Below are positions 23,712 to 32,113 of a DNA stretch of 37,018 nt, piece after piece. Origin of the DNA: CALACW01 sp002431305 (lineage in GTDB: Bacteria; Bacillota; Clostridia; Oscillospirales; Acutalibacteraceae); contig CALACW010000052.1 in assembly GCA_937890355.1 (NCBI GenBank), positions 1 to 37,018 of the forward strand. The letters run 5' to 3'. How positions within the stretch are numbered: position 1 is the first letter of the stretch; the number at the start of each line of letters is the position of its first letter. Below the pieces are notes generated by a model that searched no databases, had not been told where the DNA came from, and saw only the letters and a program-made list of their open reading frames with translations. A program made the translations under genes and the position numbers.

Positions 23712-25133
23712 TTACAAATCATACACGTTCGAATAATTTGTTCGTGCCGACCGGGGGGAATATTCGTCGAGGGTGACGGTTATGTCCGATTTTGCGCCGT
23801 TTCGGCTGACGGTGATTTTAACGCTGTCGCCCGCTTTGAACGCGGTAAGGTACGTTTTCAGCGTAGAAACCGAGTCGACCGCGTAGCCGTCGATTGCGAC
23901 AATCGTATCATTCTCCTTAATGCCCGCTTTCTGCGCGGCGGTGCCGTCTCCGACAGCCATTACCTTCGCGCCGGCGGCGGAGGCGTTATAAAATGAAAAA
24001 TACGAATAGCTTCTGTAGCCCGCGTCGTAAACCGAAACGCCGAGCGAAGCTTTGCCCGAGACGTAGCCCTGATTGATAATATCGTCAATCATACTGCGCA
24101 CGTCGTTTATCGGAATGCAGAAACTCAGACCCTCAATCGAACTAGAGGCGTATTTTGCGGTCGCAATGCCGACGACGCTTCCCGTAGAATCGAATACAGG
24201 GCCGCCCGAGTTGCCCGAGTTTACGGCGGCGTCGGTCTGAAACATGTTTATAAGCGAGCCGTCGTCGCTTTTAATAAGCCTGTTGAGCGCGCTGACGACG
24301 CCCGAGGTGAGCGTATATGTCAGATCGCCGAGCGGGTTGCCGATAACATAAACGTTGTCGCCGACGCTTATCGACGAAGAATTTCCGTACCTGACGCTCT
24401 GGAACGAATCGCCCTCGATTTTCAATACGGCGATGTCGTTGCTCTCCTCATATCCTATGAGCTTCGCGTCGTATTCTTTGTTATTATAAGTCGTGACCTT
24501 ATAACTCTTTCCGCCCTCGACGACGTGATAATTTGTAACGATATATCCGTTGTCGGTGACTATAAATCCCGACCCCGACGATGTCGACGACGACTGATAA
24601 ATTCCCGCCGATGTTCCCGTAGTTTCGACGTAAACGACGGAATTTACGCAGTTTTTATAAACTTCCTTCGCGCTTAAAACAGTTTCTTTTTCGTCGGACG
24701 AATCGCTTTTTGCCGCCGTGCCCTCGCCGGAGTTTACACTGTTCGAATCCTCGCCGTCCTTAGAATAAAGCGCCTCAATATTTTTCCGGCTCTCGTCCTC
24801 AGCCGGCTGATTCGCCGCATCGGACTGCGTTGTTTCGGGAGTTTTTGTCTCGGTTTTAAAATGAACGGCGGTAAGTCCGCCGCATACTCCGCCGATAAGC
24901 GCGCAGACAATGCACATGACGGGAATCAGAATTTTTAATTTTAAAGTATCGTTTTTTTTCTGTTTTGAAATGACGGGAGGTTTCGGCGCCTCGGGGGTAA
25001 ATGACGAAAATCCGTTGCCCTGATACTGCGCATCAACACGCTCGGGCTGAGGTTCGCTTTGATTATCAAAATCAGAGCCGGAATAAGACCCGTCGTTTTC
25101 CGAATTGTTATTATGATAAAAATCGGAATCCAT
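23712..25133 (-). CDS. HtrA/DegP-like membrane serine protease with PDZ domain
   Basis: A 473-residue trypsin-like S1C protease. Residues 1-65 are an acidic, Asn/Ser-rich cytoplasmic tail, 67-91 a membrane segment, and 95-150 a low-complexity Ser/Glu linker. The protease domain has catalytic H203 (NYHVVE), D233 (NDIAVLK) and S309 (NSGNSGGP). One PDZ domain fills about 362-455. It should degrade misfolded proteins at the outer face of the membrane. Its ATG overlaps the stop of the upstream DUF4886 gene by one base (TAATG), so they are coupled. A terminator follows at 23668-23697. Confidence 0.93.
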   Translation of the reverse strand: MDSDFYHNNNSENDGSYSGSDFDNQSEPQPERVDAQYQGNGFSSFTPEAPKPPVISKQKKNDTLKLKILIPVMCIVCALIGGVCGGLTAVHFKTETKTPETTQSDAANQPAEDESRKNIEALYSKDGEDSNSVNSGEGTAAKSDSSDEKETVLSAKEVYKNCVNSVVYVETTGTSAGIYQSSSTSSGSGFIVTDNGYIVTNYHVVEGGKSYKVTTYNNKEYDAKLIGYEESNDIAVLKIEGDSFQSVRYGNSSSISVGDNVYVIGNPLGDLTYTLTSGVVSALNRLIKSDDGSLINMFQTDAAVNSGNSGGPVFDSTGSVVGIATAKYASSSIEGLSFCIPINDVRSMIDDIINQGYVSGKASLGVSVYDAGYRSYSYFSFYNASAAGAKVMAVGDGTAAQKAGIKENDTIVAIDGYAVDSVSTLKTYLTAFKAGDSVKITVSRNGAKSDITVTLDEYSPRSARTNYSNVYDL

Positions 25134-25873
25134 TACGAATGCACTCCCTTGCAGACTTCATACGCCGTGTTTTTAAGACGGACGGTCAGTTCCTTATCGA
25201 CAAACGGCAGACGGTAGGTGTTGTTTCTGACGTCTTTGCCGGTAAGCGCACAATACCACACGGCGCCCGCGATAAAATCGCCCGCCCTGTTGCCGTGAAT
25301 TCCGTCGCCGGTAAGCTCCGTATTATAATTCTCACGCTCAAATCCGAACGCCTCGCCTGCGGGGATAATTCCGTCGGCGGAGCACTCCTTTGCCGATTTT
25401 TCGTACGCGTTTCTGATTTGGGACTGCATTTTGTTACAGTCCCTGTTATAAAAATCGAATTCGCCGCCCGTATAAAGAGAGTCGTAAGCCCATGTCTCGT
25501 GCAGAAGAATTTTCGCGCCGGGGCATTTTTCCCTGATATGATTACAAAGCTTGTTATCATACGGCGTATAGGTGTCCGCCCTGCCCGAGAGAGCCGCGGA
25601 CTGCTGGAGCGTTATTACGTCCCAGTCCTCCCATCCGAGAGCGCGGTCGAGGGTAAAATCCTCGATTTCGTTTAACTTAACGTAACCCTCGTCGTAATAC
25701 TCAAAGATATATGTCCCCTTATCCGAATTCATACCGTCCGCATAATCCGCAAGCGAGCAGTGCTCGGCATAGAGGTTTGCAAGAATCATGCTTACGCCGT
25801 CGCACTTTGCAATCTTGGGCAGATATCTGTGCGCGCATCTCGAGAGTCCGTTTCCGATTGATAATATCTTCAT
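25133..25873 (-). CDS. DUF4886 SGNH-hydrolase-like protein lacking the usual nucleophile serine
   Basis: A 246-residue protein of the DUF4886/SGNH-like family: N-terminal IGNGLSRCAHRYLPKIA (6-22), middle VITLQQSA, and near the C-terminus the Asp-His pair DGIH followed by AGDFIAGAVWY. Family members normally read GNSFS at the N-terminal block, with the Ser after GN as the presumed nucleophile. Here that residue is Gly9, encoded GGA, while the Asp-His pair is kept. Either the protein is non-catalytic or S11 takes over. AGGTGA precedes the ATG. It is in line with rqcP upstream and overlaps htrA by one base. Confidence 0.8.
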   Translation of the reverse strand: MKILSIGNGLSRCAHRYLPKIAKCDGVSMILANLYAEHCSLADYADGMNSDKGTYIFEYYDEGYVKLNEIEDFTLDRALGWEDWDVITLQQSAALSGRADTYTPYDNKLCNHIREKCPGAKILLHETWAYDSLYTGGEFDFYNRDCNKMQSQIRNAYEKSAKECSADGIIPAGEAFGFERENYNTELTGDGIHGNRAGDFIAGAVWYCALTGKDVRNNTYRLPFVDKELTVRLKNTAYEVCKGVHS

Positions 25874-25912
25874 ATTTTTTTCACCTGCTCTGCACGGGGT
25901 GAAACCCGTATA

Positions 25913-26152
25913 TTACAAAACGGTGTACATTGACGAGGCGTTGTCCTTAGTTGCGTATTCGTTAATGTTCTCGACTCTGACCCTGGTAAGATTCGAGCCC
26001 ATGCGAATCTCGATAATATCGCCTATTTTAACGTCATACGAAGCGCGTACGCTCTTGCCGTTAACGTCTACGTGTTTTGCGTCGCAAAGCTCGTTTGCCA
26101 CTGTTCTGCGTTTTACAAGTCTTGACACCTTTAAATATTTGTCAAGTCTCAT
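25913..26152 (-). CDS. rqcP: S4-domain RNA-binding protein RqcP
   Basis: A 79-residue S4 protein, MRLDKYLKVSRLVKRRTVA at the N-terminus, very close to Bacillus RqcP (YabO). RqcP stabilises the P-site tRNA on stalled 50S subunits so that RqcH can add alanine tails in ribosome quality control. The frame begins 3 codons earlier with GTG at 26161, but the ATG at 26152 matches the family start and has better spacing. It must use a promoter in 26153-26262, since the hup terminator lies upstream; I could not assign one. Confidence 0.9.
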   Translation of the reverse strand: MRLDKYLKVSRLVKRRTVANELCDAKHVDVNGKSVRASYDVKIGDIIEIRMGSNLTRVRVENINEYATKDNASSMYTVL

Positions 26153-26262
26153 TTTATTCACCGCTTTCTATTTTAAATTTTAAACTTAAACTATTCTTGA
26201 ACGATTGTAAATTAATAATAAAAACGAGTAAGTCCGTTTTTTACTTTTGACAAAAAAACAAA

Positions 26263-26296
26263 AACCGGAAGAAGCAACAATTTCGCTCTTCCGGTT
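26263..26296 (-). terminator. Strong intrinsic terminator of hup
   Basis: AACCGGAAGA (26263-26272) and TCTTCCGGTT (26287-26296) form a perfect 10-bp stem. On the minus strand it is followed by TTTTTGTTTTTTTG, a classic T tract. It starts 20 bp after the hup stop codon. Confidence 0.9.
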
Positions 26297-26315
26297 CTCG
26301 GGTCAAATGCCCTGA

Positions 26316-26591
26316 TTATTCTGCAACTGCTTTTTTAAGAGCGGAGCCTGCTTTGAATGCGGGAACCTTTGTTGCGGGAACTGCGACGGTCTCGCCCGTT
26401 CTGGGGTTACGGCACTCTTTAGCCGCTCTGTCGCGTACCTCAAATGAACCGAAGCCGATGATCTGAACGCCTTCGCCCGAAGCAAGAGAATCGGCAATGC
26501 CTGCGAATACAGCGTTAACCGCCTTCTCAGCGTCTTTCTTGGAAATCTCAGCTTTAGCCGCAACGGCAGAGATAAGTTCTGACTTATTCAT
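26316..26591 (-). CDS. hup: DNA-binding protein HU
   Basis: A 91-residue HU-family histone-like protein, standard length. It begins MNKSELISAVA and has the signature GFGSFEVRDRAAKECRNP (46-63) forming the DNA-binding arm. It bends and compacts DNA as a homodimer. AGGAGG lies about 8 nt before the ATG. It follows mazG by 40 nt and is closed by a strong terminator, so it may also have its own promoter in that gap. Confidence 0.97.
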   Translation of the reverse strand: MNKSELISAVAAKAEISKKDAEKAVNAVFAGIADSLASGEGVQIIGFGSFEVRDRAAKECRNPRTGETVAVPATKVPAFKAGSALKKAVAE

Positions 26592-26631
26592 TGATTTATC
26601 CTCCTAAATTTTTATATCCAAAGCTTACGCT

Positions 26632-27435
26632 TTATTTGGTTAATTTCTTAGCCTCGTCCCAAAGAACGTCAAGTTCCTCAATTGAAGCCGATTTCATATC
26701 GATATTTCTTTGTTTTGCGAGCTCCTCCGTTATTTTAAAACGGGAAGCAAACTTGTCCGAGGACGCAGTGAGCGACTCCTCCGCCTCAACGCCCGTAAAT
26801 CTCGAGGCATTGACGGCGGCGAAAAGCAAATCGCCGAGTTCGTCCGAAATTTTCGCCTTATCGCCCGAGACAATAGCCTCCCGAAGCTCCGCGGTTTCCT
26901 CTGTTATCTTATCGAACGCGCCGTCGATCGAGTCAAAGTCAAAGCCTGTTTTGGCGGCTCTTGACTGAATCTTTGCAGCGCGCATCAACGCGGGAAGCTC
27001 CCGGGGAATCGAATCAATCGACTCCGCAACGGATTTCTGATGCTTCGTCCTGCGTTTGATCTCGTCCCAGTTGGTAAGAACCTCGTCCGCCGTATCGGCT
27101 TTAACGCCGCCGAAAACGTGCGGGTGACGGATAATCAGCTTCTTGCATATACCGTCGGCGACGTCGTCAAAATCAAACGTACCGTTTTCGCGCTCGATAT
27201 CAGCATGGAACGCGACCTGTAAAAGCACGTCGCCGAGTTCCTCGCACAAAAGCGTTTTATCATCCTTATTAATAGCCTCTACGACCTCGTACGTCTCCTC
27301 GATAAAATCCTTTTTTATCGAAGCGTGGGTCTGCTTAATATCCCACGGGCATCCGCCCGGAGCGCGCAGAATCCGCACTATTTCAATAAGATCGTTTATA
27401 TTATACTTATCTTTAAATGAAAAATCAACAGCCAT
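26632..27435 (-). CDS. mazG: Nucleoside triphosphate pyrophosphohydrolase MazG
   Basis: A 267-residue protein with two MazG domains. The first has LRAPGGCPWDIKQTHAS (23-39), then EETYEV and EELGDVLLQVAFHA, with the helical Glu/Asp metal sites. The second has EETAELREA and ISDELGDLLFAAVNASR. It hydrolyses (d)NTPs to NMP and pyrophosphate, removing aberrant nucleotides and influencing (p)ppGpp levels in Escherichia coli. It lies 27 nt after the flippase gene. Confidence 0.95.
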   Translation of the reverse strand: MAVDFSFKDKYNINDLIEIVRILRAPGGCPWDIKQTHASIKKDFIEETYEVVEAINKDDKTLLCEELGDVLLQVAFHADIERENGTFDFDDVADGICKKLIIRHPHVFGGVKADTADEVLTNWDEIKRRTKHQKSVAESIDSIPRELPALMRAAKIQSRAAKTGFDFDSIDGAFDKITEETAELREAIVSGDKAKISDELGDLLFAAVNASRFTGVEAEESLTASSDKFASRFKITEELAKQRNIDMKSASIEELDVLWDEAKKLTK

Positions 27436-27462
27436 TTCTATAAACTCCCGCGAAATATTATT

Positions 27463-29262
27463 TTAACCTATAAAATTAAATTTTGCAAGTACTTTACAGA
27501 TTTTTTCGCCCTTAGGCATCATCTTTACGTCATCTTCGGATATTGAACGCGAGAAAAGGAGCGCCAGAGCGTAAACGACGACCGCGATAACGATAGCGAT
27601 AAGTGCCGAAATGTTTGAAGCCGACATCAGCCCCTCGGACGCAAAATGCGAAGAGAGAATCCTCTCCAAAAGACCCGCGCCCGACCATGCCGCTGCCGCA
27701 CACATCAGCGAGCAGATAAGGGGCTTAATAAACGCCGAGACAAAGTTAATCTTAACATTGCAGTATCTGATAAGCGCGATAAGATTTATAACGCAGGTTA
27801 CAAGATAGCATGCGACGGTGCCGATTACCGCGCCGTAAATATTAATTTCGGGAATCGAGATGAACGCAAAATTCAAAACAACCTTAAGCACGGCGCCTAT
27901 TGCGACGGAAATGACGGTGATTTTCGTCTTGCCTATCGCCTGGAGCATGTAGGTAAGGGGCTGGGAAACCGCCATGAAGCAAATCGTAACGCCGTACCAG
28001 AACATGACCTTTGACGAAATTGGAACGGCGGAGAGCGTTTCGGGCGAAGAGAAGTAGAGTATGTTGAGTATCTGTTTCGAGAGAACCGCCATGCCGAATC
28101 CTGCGGGCAATGCTATCATCATGCACACTCTGATAACCGACTCAATCGAGGATTTGATTTCGTGCTTTCTCTTAAGCGTCCACGCTTCCGACAGAACGGG
28201 AATCGCGCTGACGCCGAGCGTGAGGGTGAGCGTCGGAATCATATTTTTAAAGTCGACCGCCGTTTCGTACGCGCCGTAGAGGTAGTTTTTCCAGTCGTCG
28301 CGGACGGTATTCGCAAGGGATGTGCCGTACATGGACTGAATAACGTCCCCGTGCTCGGTAATAAGATACGCGAGCCTGTTCTGAATCGACCACGAGTCTA
28401 TTATGTTAATTAAATTGAATATAAGAGTACTTGCGACAATCGGAATTGAAATTGCAAGAAGCTCCTTCGCAATCGCCTTAACGTTCGACGGAACGGGCGA
28501 ATGTTCAAGCTCCGAATGAGTAATGCTGTCGCCGCTTAACTTATGTCTTAACACTAAGAAGATCGTCGACATTACGGTACCAATCGTAACGCCTCCGATA
28601 CCGCCGGCGGCGGCGAACGGATAGATTGCGCTCATTATCTCCTCGCGAGTCGTAGTTTCGGTTACCAAAAGTCCGAATACGGTTCCCCCGGGTACTGCGT
28701 TCTGAAGCGCGGCGGCAATTATGAGTTTAGAAAACACAAGACCGAACACGAGTTTGCCGAGAGCCTCCAAAACCTCGCTCGCCGCAGTCGGGATCATGTT
28801 TTTAAGACCGTTGTAATAGCCCCTGTACGCCGACATCAGACAGCAGAAGAATACCGACGGGGCTATAACGATTATCGCGTATACGGCGTTAAAATTATTA
28901 ATAGAGAGAACGTACGGGTACGCCATTGCGAAAATTACGGCGGTGCCGATTATTCCGGTAACGAGAAATACGCGTTTTGACGCTTTCAGTACGTTTCGTA
29001 CGTCGCGGTACCTTTCGAGCGCGACATAGTGCGATACGGTTTTCGAAATAGCTACGGGCAGACCTGCCAGCGCTATGGAGTAAACGGGGATAAAGAGATT
29101 GTAAGCCGTGGAATAATAACTCTTGCCGACGGGTCCCAAAATGCTCGTAAGCGGGATTTTGTATACCGCGCCTATGACCTTGACTATTACCATCGACAGA
29201 ACGAGCCACATCGCGCCGCCTAGCAGATTCTGTTTCTTCCTGCCTTTAACGGATTCAGCCAT
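27463..29262 (-). CDS. MATE/MOP-superfamily polysaccharide or lipid II flippase (SpoVB/YtgP-MurJ-like)
   Basis: A 599-residue integral membrane protein with about 14 predicted transmembrane segments. The N-terminus (VKVIGAVYKIPLTSILGPVG, 24-43) matches the SpoVB/YtgP/MurJ group of Firmicutes. It should flip lipid-linked cell-wall precursors or polysaccharide intermediates across the membrane. It is somewhat longer than usual (about 520-550) because of a loop near residues 190-260. Its start overlaps the end of hemZ by 8 nt, with AAAGGACGG inside hemZ as the ribosome site. Lipid II versus spore-specific role is undecided. Confidence 0.9.
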   Translation of the reverse strand: MAESVKGRKKQNLLGGAMWLVLSMVIVKVIGAVYKIPLTSILGPVGKSYYSTAYNLFIPVYSIALAGLPVAISKTVSHYVALERYRDVRNVLKASKRVFLVTGIIGTAVIFAMAYPYVLSINNFNAVYAIIVIAPSVFFCCLMSAYRGYYNGLKNMIPTAASEVLEALGKLVFGLVFSKLIIAAALQNAVPGGTVFGLLVTETTTREEIMSAIYPFAAAGGIGGVTIGTVMSTIFLVLRHKLSGDSITHSELEHSPVPSNVKAIAKELLAISIPIVASTLIFNLINIIDSWSIQNRLAYLITEHGDVIQSMYGTSLANTVRDDWKNYLYGAYETAVDFKNMIPTLTLTLGVSAIPVLSEAWTLKRKHEIKSSIESVIRVCMMIALPAGFGMAVLSKQILNILYFSSPETLSAVPISSKVMFWYGVTICFMAVSQPLTYMLQAIGKTKITVISVAIGAVLKVVLNFAFISIPEINIYGAVIGTVACYLVTCVINLIALIRYCNVKINFVSAFIKPLICSLMCAAAAWSGAGLLERILSSHFASEGLMSASNISALIAIVIAVVVYALALLFSRSISEDDVKMMPKGEKICKVLAKFNFIG

Positions 29263-30715
29263 TTACATCCGTCCTTTCGTTTTTGTAAAATTCGGAAATT
29301 CTCTTTTTGCGGTCGTTCAATTCGTCAAAACGGCTTATGTATTCATACGGATATTTGAAGTTAAAAATGCGTTCGACGTTATTTGAACCGGGGTCCTTAA
29401 GCTTCGTGACCGCGCCCGCGCCCGAGGCGAGGACGGTATGAACTTCCTCCATCATATATATATTGTACAAACACTCTTTATCATGCCTGCTGTAGCCTGT
29501 ATTTTCGTTATTGCCGACGCATTTGCTCTGGCGGTACATGTAGTACGGGGCATAGCCCGCGCTTCTTAAATTTTTCGATGAGCTCGAGAGCATTTCGACG
29601 GTGTCTCTTGAAACGGAATCGATATGTCCCTCGGTGACGAGCGACGACGCACGTTTGAGAGCCAGCGTATGAACGGTGATATTCTCCGCCGACAATTCTA
29701 TCGCCTTATTAACGCTCATTTCGAACGTATCGGGATTGTCGCCGGGAAGCCCCGCGATTAAGTCCATATTAATATTGTCAAATCCTATTTCGCGCGCCTT
29801 CATAAACGCCCTGACCGTATCTTCGGACGTGTGCGCCCTGCCTATATTCTTCAATACCGAATCGACGAACGTCTGCGGATTTACGCTGATTCTGCCGACT
29901 CCGGCGTTCTTTAAAACTCTTAATTTATCCTCGTCTAAAGTGTCGGGGCGTCCCGCCTCGACGGTATATTCGCGCACGTTTTTCATATCGAAATTCGCGC
30001 TGACAGCGTCGGTTATCGCCTTTAAATCCTCGCTCGACAGCGACGTGGGCGTTCCTCCGCCGAAATATATTGTTTCGAGTCTGAGTCCGAGTTCGTCAGC
30101 GATTTTACCCGTGAGTTTGAGTTCCTTACACAATAATCTGACGTAATCGGGGATAAGTTTCTTCGCCTGAGCCACGGAGTGCGAGACGAACGAACAGTAA
30201 CTGCACCTTGTCGGGCAGAACGGAATCGAGACGTAGAGCGAATACGAATTATCATTAGAAAGTGAGATAATCCTGTCCTCGGCTCGCGCGACTTCCATGG
30301 CAAGCGACGTTTTTTCGCTTGAAACGACTAATTTATTTTCAAAATAATCCCTCGCGCCATCTTCGCCCGAGCGGGCGATAAGACTTCTCATGAGCTTCGA
30401 CGGACGGACTCCCGTAAGGATTCCCCACGGCGGAGTATAGCCCGTGTATTCGCTCAGTATTTCGTAAACGCCGAGTGCGCCGAGACGCTCCGTCTCCTTA
30501 TCATCGGGGGAGGGGACGGAATATTTCCGTTCGTACTCACTGCCGTTTATTTTGATTTTTACGTTCAGAATGTTGTTTTCGTCCGTTCTGAGTTCGGCGA
30601 AAGAACCCGAACCGGAATTCGAATCCGAATATTCGAGCTTTTCAAACGGAAAAAATATTCTGATTATATTCTCCGTTTCGTATCTGAACGGAAAGTTTAT
30701 GAGTACGAGACGCAT
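29255..30715 (-). CDS. hemZ: Coproporphyrinogen dehydrogenase HemZ-like radical SAM enzyme
   Basis: A 486-residue radical SAM protein. The cluster motif is FCPTRCSYCSF (166-176), with C167, C171 and C174; GGGTPT follows. The N-terminal 150 residues (for example PPWGILTGVRPSKLM) are specific to HemZ and separate it from HemN/HemW. Annotated as an oxygen-independent coproporphyrinogen III dehydrogenase, though many anaerobes with hemZ have no full haem pathway, so another role is possible. Its ATG directly abuts the stop of the MBL gene (TAAATG), using an AGAGGA within that gene. Confidence 0.92.
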   Translation of the reverse strand: MRLVLINFPFRYETENIIRIFFPFEKLEYSDSNSGSGSFAELRTDENNILNVKIKINGSEYERKYSVPSPDDKETERLGALGVYEILSEYTGYTPPWGILTGVRPSKLMRSLIARSGEDGARDYFENKLVVSSEKTSLAMEVARAEDRIISLSNDNSYSLYVSIPFCPTRCSYCSFVSHSVAQAKKLIPDYVRLLCKELKLTGKIADELGLRLETIYFGGGTPTSLSSEDLKAITDAVSANFDMKNVREYTVEAGRPDTLDEDKLRVLKNAGVGRISVNPQTFVDSVLKNIGRAHTSEDTVRAFMKAREIGFDNINMDLIAGLPGDNPDTFEMSVNKAIELSAENITVHTLALKRASSLVTEGHIDSVSRDTVEMLSSSSKNLRSAGYAPYYMYRQSKCVGNNENTGYSRHDKECLYNIYMMEEVHTVLASGAGAVTKLKDPGSNNVERIFNFKYPYEYISRFDELNDRKKRISEFYKNERTDVNG

Positions 30716-31363
30716 TTATCTTATTCCTCTTAAAATTCTGTTATGTTCACGCTCGTATGACAGAGTCGTGCTTATATTGTGCCCGGGGTAAACCGTGTAG
30801 TCGCCCTTGAGCGCAAAAAGGCGGTATATAGAGCGTTCGAGATCCGCGGGACTTGAGCCGAAAAAGTCGGTGCGTCCGTAGGTGAATCTGAAAAGCGTAT
30901 CGCCCGTAAAAAGTATATCGCCTAATTTGTACGTAACCCCGCCGCGCGAGTGACCGGGCGTGCTTATCACTTCGATTTCATTCTGACCCAAAGTTAACTT
31001 ATCGCCGTCGTGAAGGACAATGTCCGCCTTCGCGCCTTTTCTGAACGAACCGGGGGCGAATCCGTCGGCAAGGCTCATTTTAGGGTCGTTCAGGCACGCC
31101 TCGTCAGGAGCGCTTATGCAGATTTTCATCTCGGGGTGATTCTCCTTAAGCGCGGGAACGCCAGAAATGTGGTCAAAATGACCGTGGGTTAAGAGAATGT
31201 ATTTTAATTTACGAATTCTTTTGTCCCTGAGCGCGTTTTCCAGCTCCGGGGTATAATCGCCCGGGTCGATAACGGCGCACTCTCCGCTTAAAACGTCGGT
31301 GACGATATAGCAGTTCGCGCCGAGCGCGCCCAGAGGCATGGTTTTTACAATTATATTTTCCAT
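30716..31363 (-). CDS. Metallo-beta-lactamase-fold hydrolase (glyoxalase II-like)
   Basis: A 215-residue MBL-fold hydrolase. Zinc motifs are THGHFDH (about 59-65), the conserved PGHS, GDTLF and the final PGHN. It resembles hydroxyacylglutathione hydrolase-like proteins of Clostridia, which lack glutathione, so the physiological thioester or other substrate is unknown. It is 3 nt after dtd and directly joined to hemZ, an arrangement common in Clostridia. Confidence 0.92.
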   Translation of the reverse strand: MENIIVKTMPLGALGANCYIVTDVLSGECAVIDPGDYTPELENALRDKRIRKLKYILLTHGHFDHISGVPALKENHPEMKICISAPDEACLNDPKMSLADGFAPGSFRKGAKADIVLHDGDKLTLGQNEIEVISTPGHSRGGVTYKLGDILFTGDTLFRFTYGRTDFFGSSPADLERSIYRLFALKGDYTVYPGHNISTTLSYEREHNRILRGIR

Positions 31364-31366
31364 ATT

Positions 31367-31822
31367 TTACACGTTCCAGATATCCGTATCGTACAGTATT
31401 GTGACGGGGCCGTTGTTTACAAGCGAGACCTCCATGTGTTCGCCGAAAATTCCGTGCTCGACTTTCTTAACGCCGTTGTCGAGAAGGCACTGCATGAAGT
31501 ATTCGTATAATTCGTTTGCCGTCTCGGGCTTCGCGGAATTTATGAACGACGGGCGGTTGCCCTTTTTAACGTCGGCGCACAGCGTAAACTGCGAGACGAC
31601 GAGGATTTCGCCGTCTATGTCGAGAATCGACTTGTTCATCTTGTCGTTATTGTCGGTAAAAATGCGAAGCGAAGCCGTCTTTTTCGCCGTGATTTCGGCG
31701 TGCTTCTTCTCGTCGCCGTCCATAACGCCCAGCAGAATCATATAGCCCTCGCCGATACTGCCAACCGTTTCGCCGCCGACCGCGACGGACGCGGATTTTA
31801 CTCTTTGAATTACAGCTTTCAT
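31367..31822 (-). CDS. dtd: D-aminoacyl-tRNA deacylase
   Basis: A 151-residue DTD. It removes D-amino acids and glycine mischarged on tRNA. The two family motifs are SQFTL (78-82) and the Gly-cisPro loop NNGPVT near residue 136, where the second residue is Asn instead of the usual Ser/Ala. AAAGGAT lies 10 nt before the ATG. The 291-bp gap to rel upstream holds a repeat (copy 3), which separates it from its usual rel-dtd neighbour. Confidence 0.95.
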   Translation of the reverse strand: MKAVIQRVKSASVAVGGETVGSIGEGYMILLGVMDGDEKKHAEITAKKTASLRIFTDNNDKMNKSILDIDGEILVVSQFTLCADVKKGNRPSFINSAKPETANELYEYFMQCLLDNGVKKVEHGIFGEHMEVSLVNNGPVTILYDTDIWNV

Positions 31823-31930
31823 GGTGAATTTATCCTTTAATGTTTAAAATGTTGGGGTGTGCGAATAATGAATCTGTCTGCCGAATGTGTTTTCCGCACA
31901 AATTTATTTGCTAAGGAATTGACAAAATAT

Positions 31931-32078
31931 GTAGGGGAAGACGTTGTCTTCCCGGGGTAAAGGCTCAAATTTTCAAATATGATTCCGCCTTCGGAAACCC
32001 GCGGTTTTCTTCTCGCTGACGCGGGGTAATTTTTATCCGTCCGCAAATCTCATGCGGGAAGACAATGTCTTCCCCTAC
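31931..32078. repeat. Interspersed palindrome-ended repeat, copy 3 (148 bp)
   Basis: This copy begins GTAGGGGAAGACGTTGTC and ends GACAATGTCTTCCCCTAC, in the same orientation as copy 1. It contains GGTAAAGGCTC, a small TTCCG/CGGAA hairpin region, GCTGACGC and CTCATGCGG, all shared with copies 1 and 2. The flank after 32078 (ACATAATATTGTTTATGCTTC) matches the flank of copy 1. It lies between dtd and rel; I see no gene in 31823-32113. Confidence 0.9.
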
Positions 32079-32113
32079 ATAATATTGTTTATGCTTCAAA
32101 AAACTAATCGCTG

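Noticed and set aside
26162..26262. Promoter for rqcP
   Set aside because: AT-rich sequence with several weak boxes, but none with both hexamers and a 16-18 bp spacer convincing enough to list.
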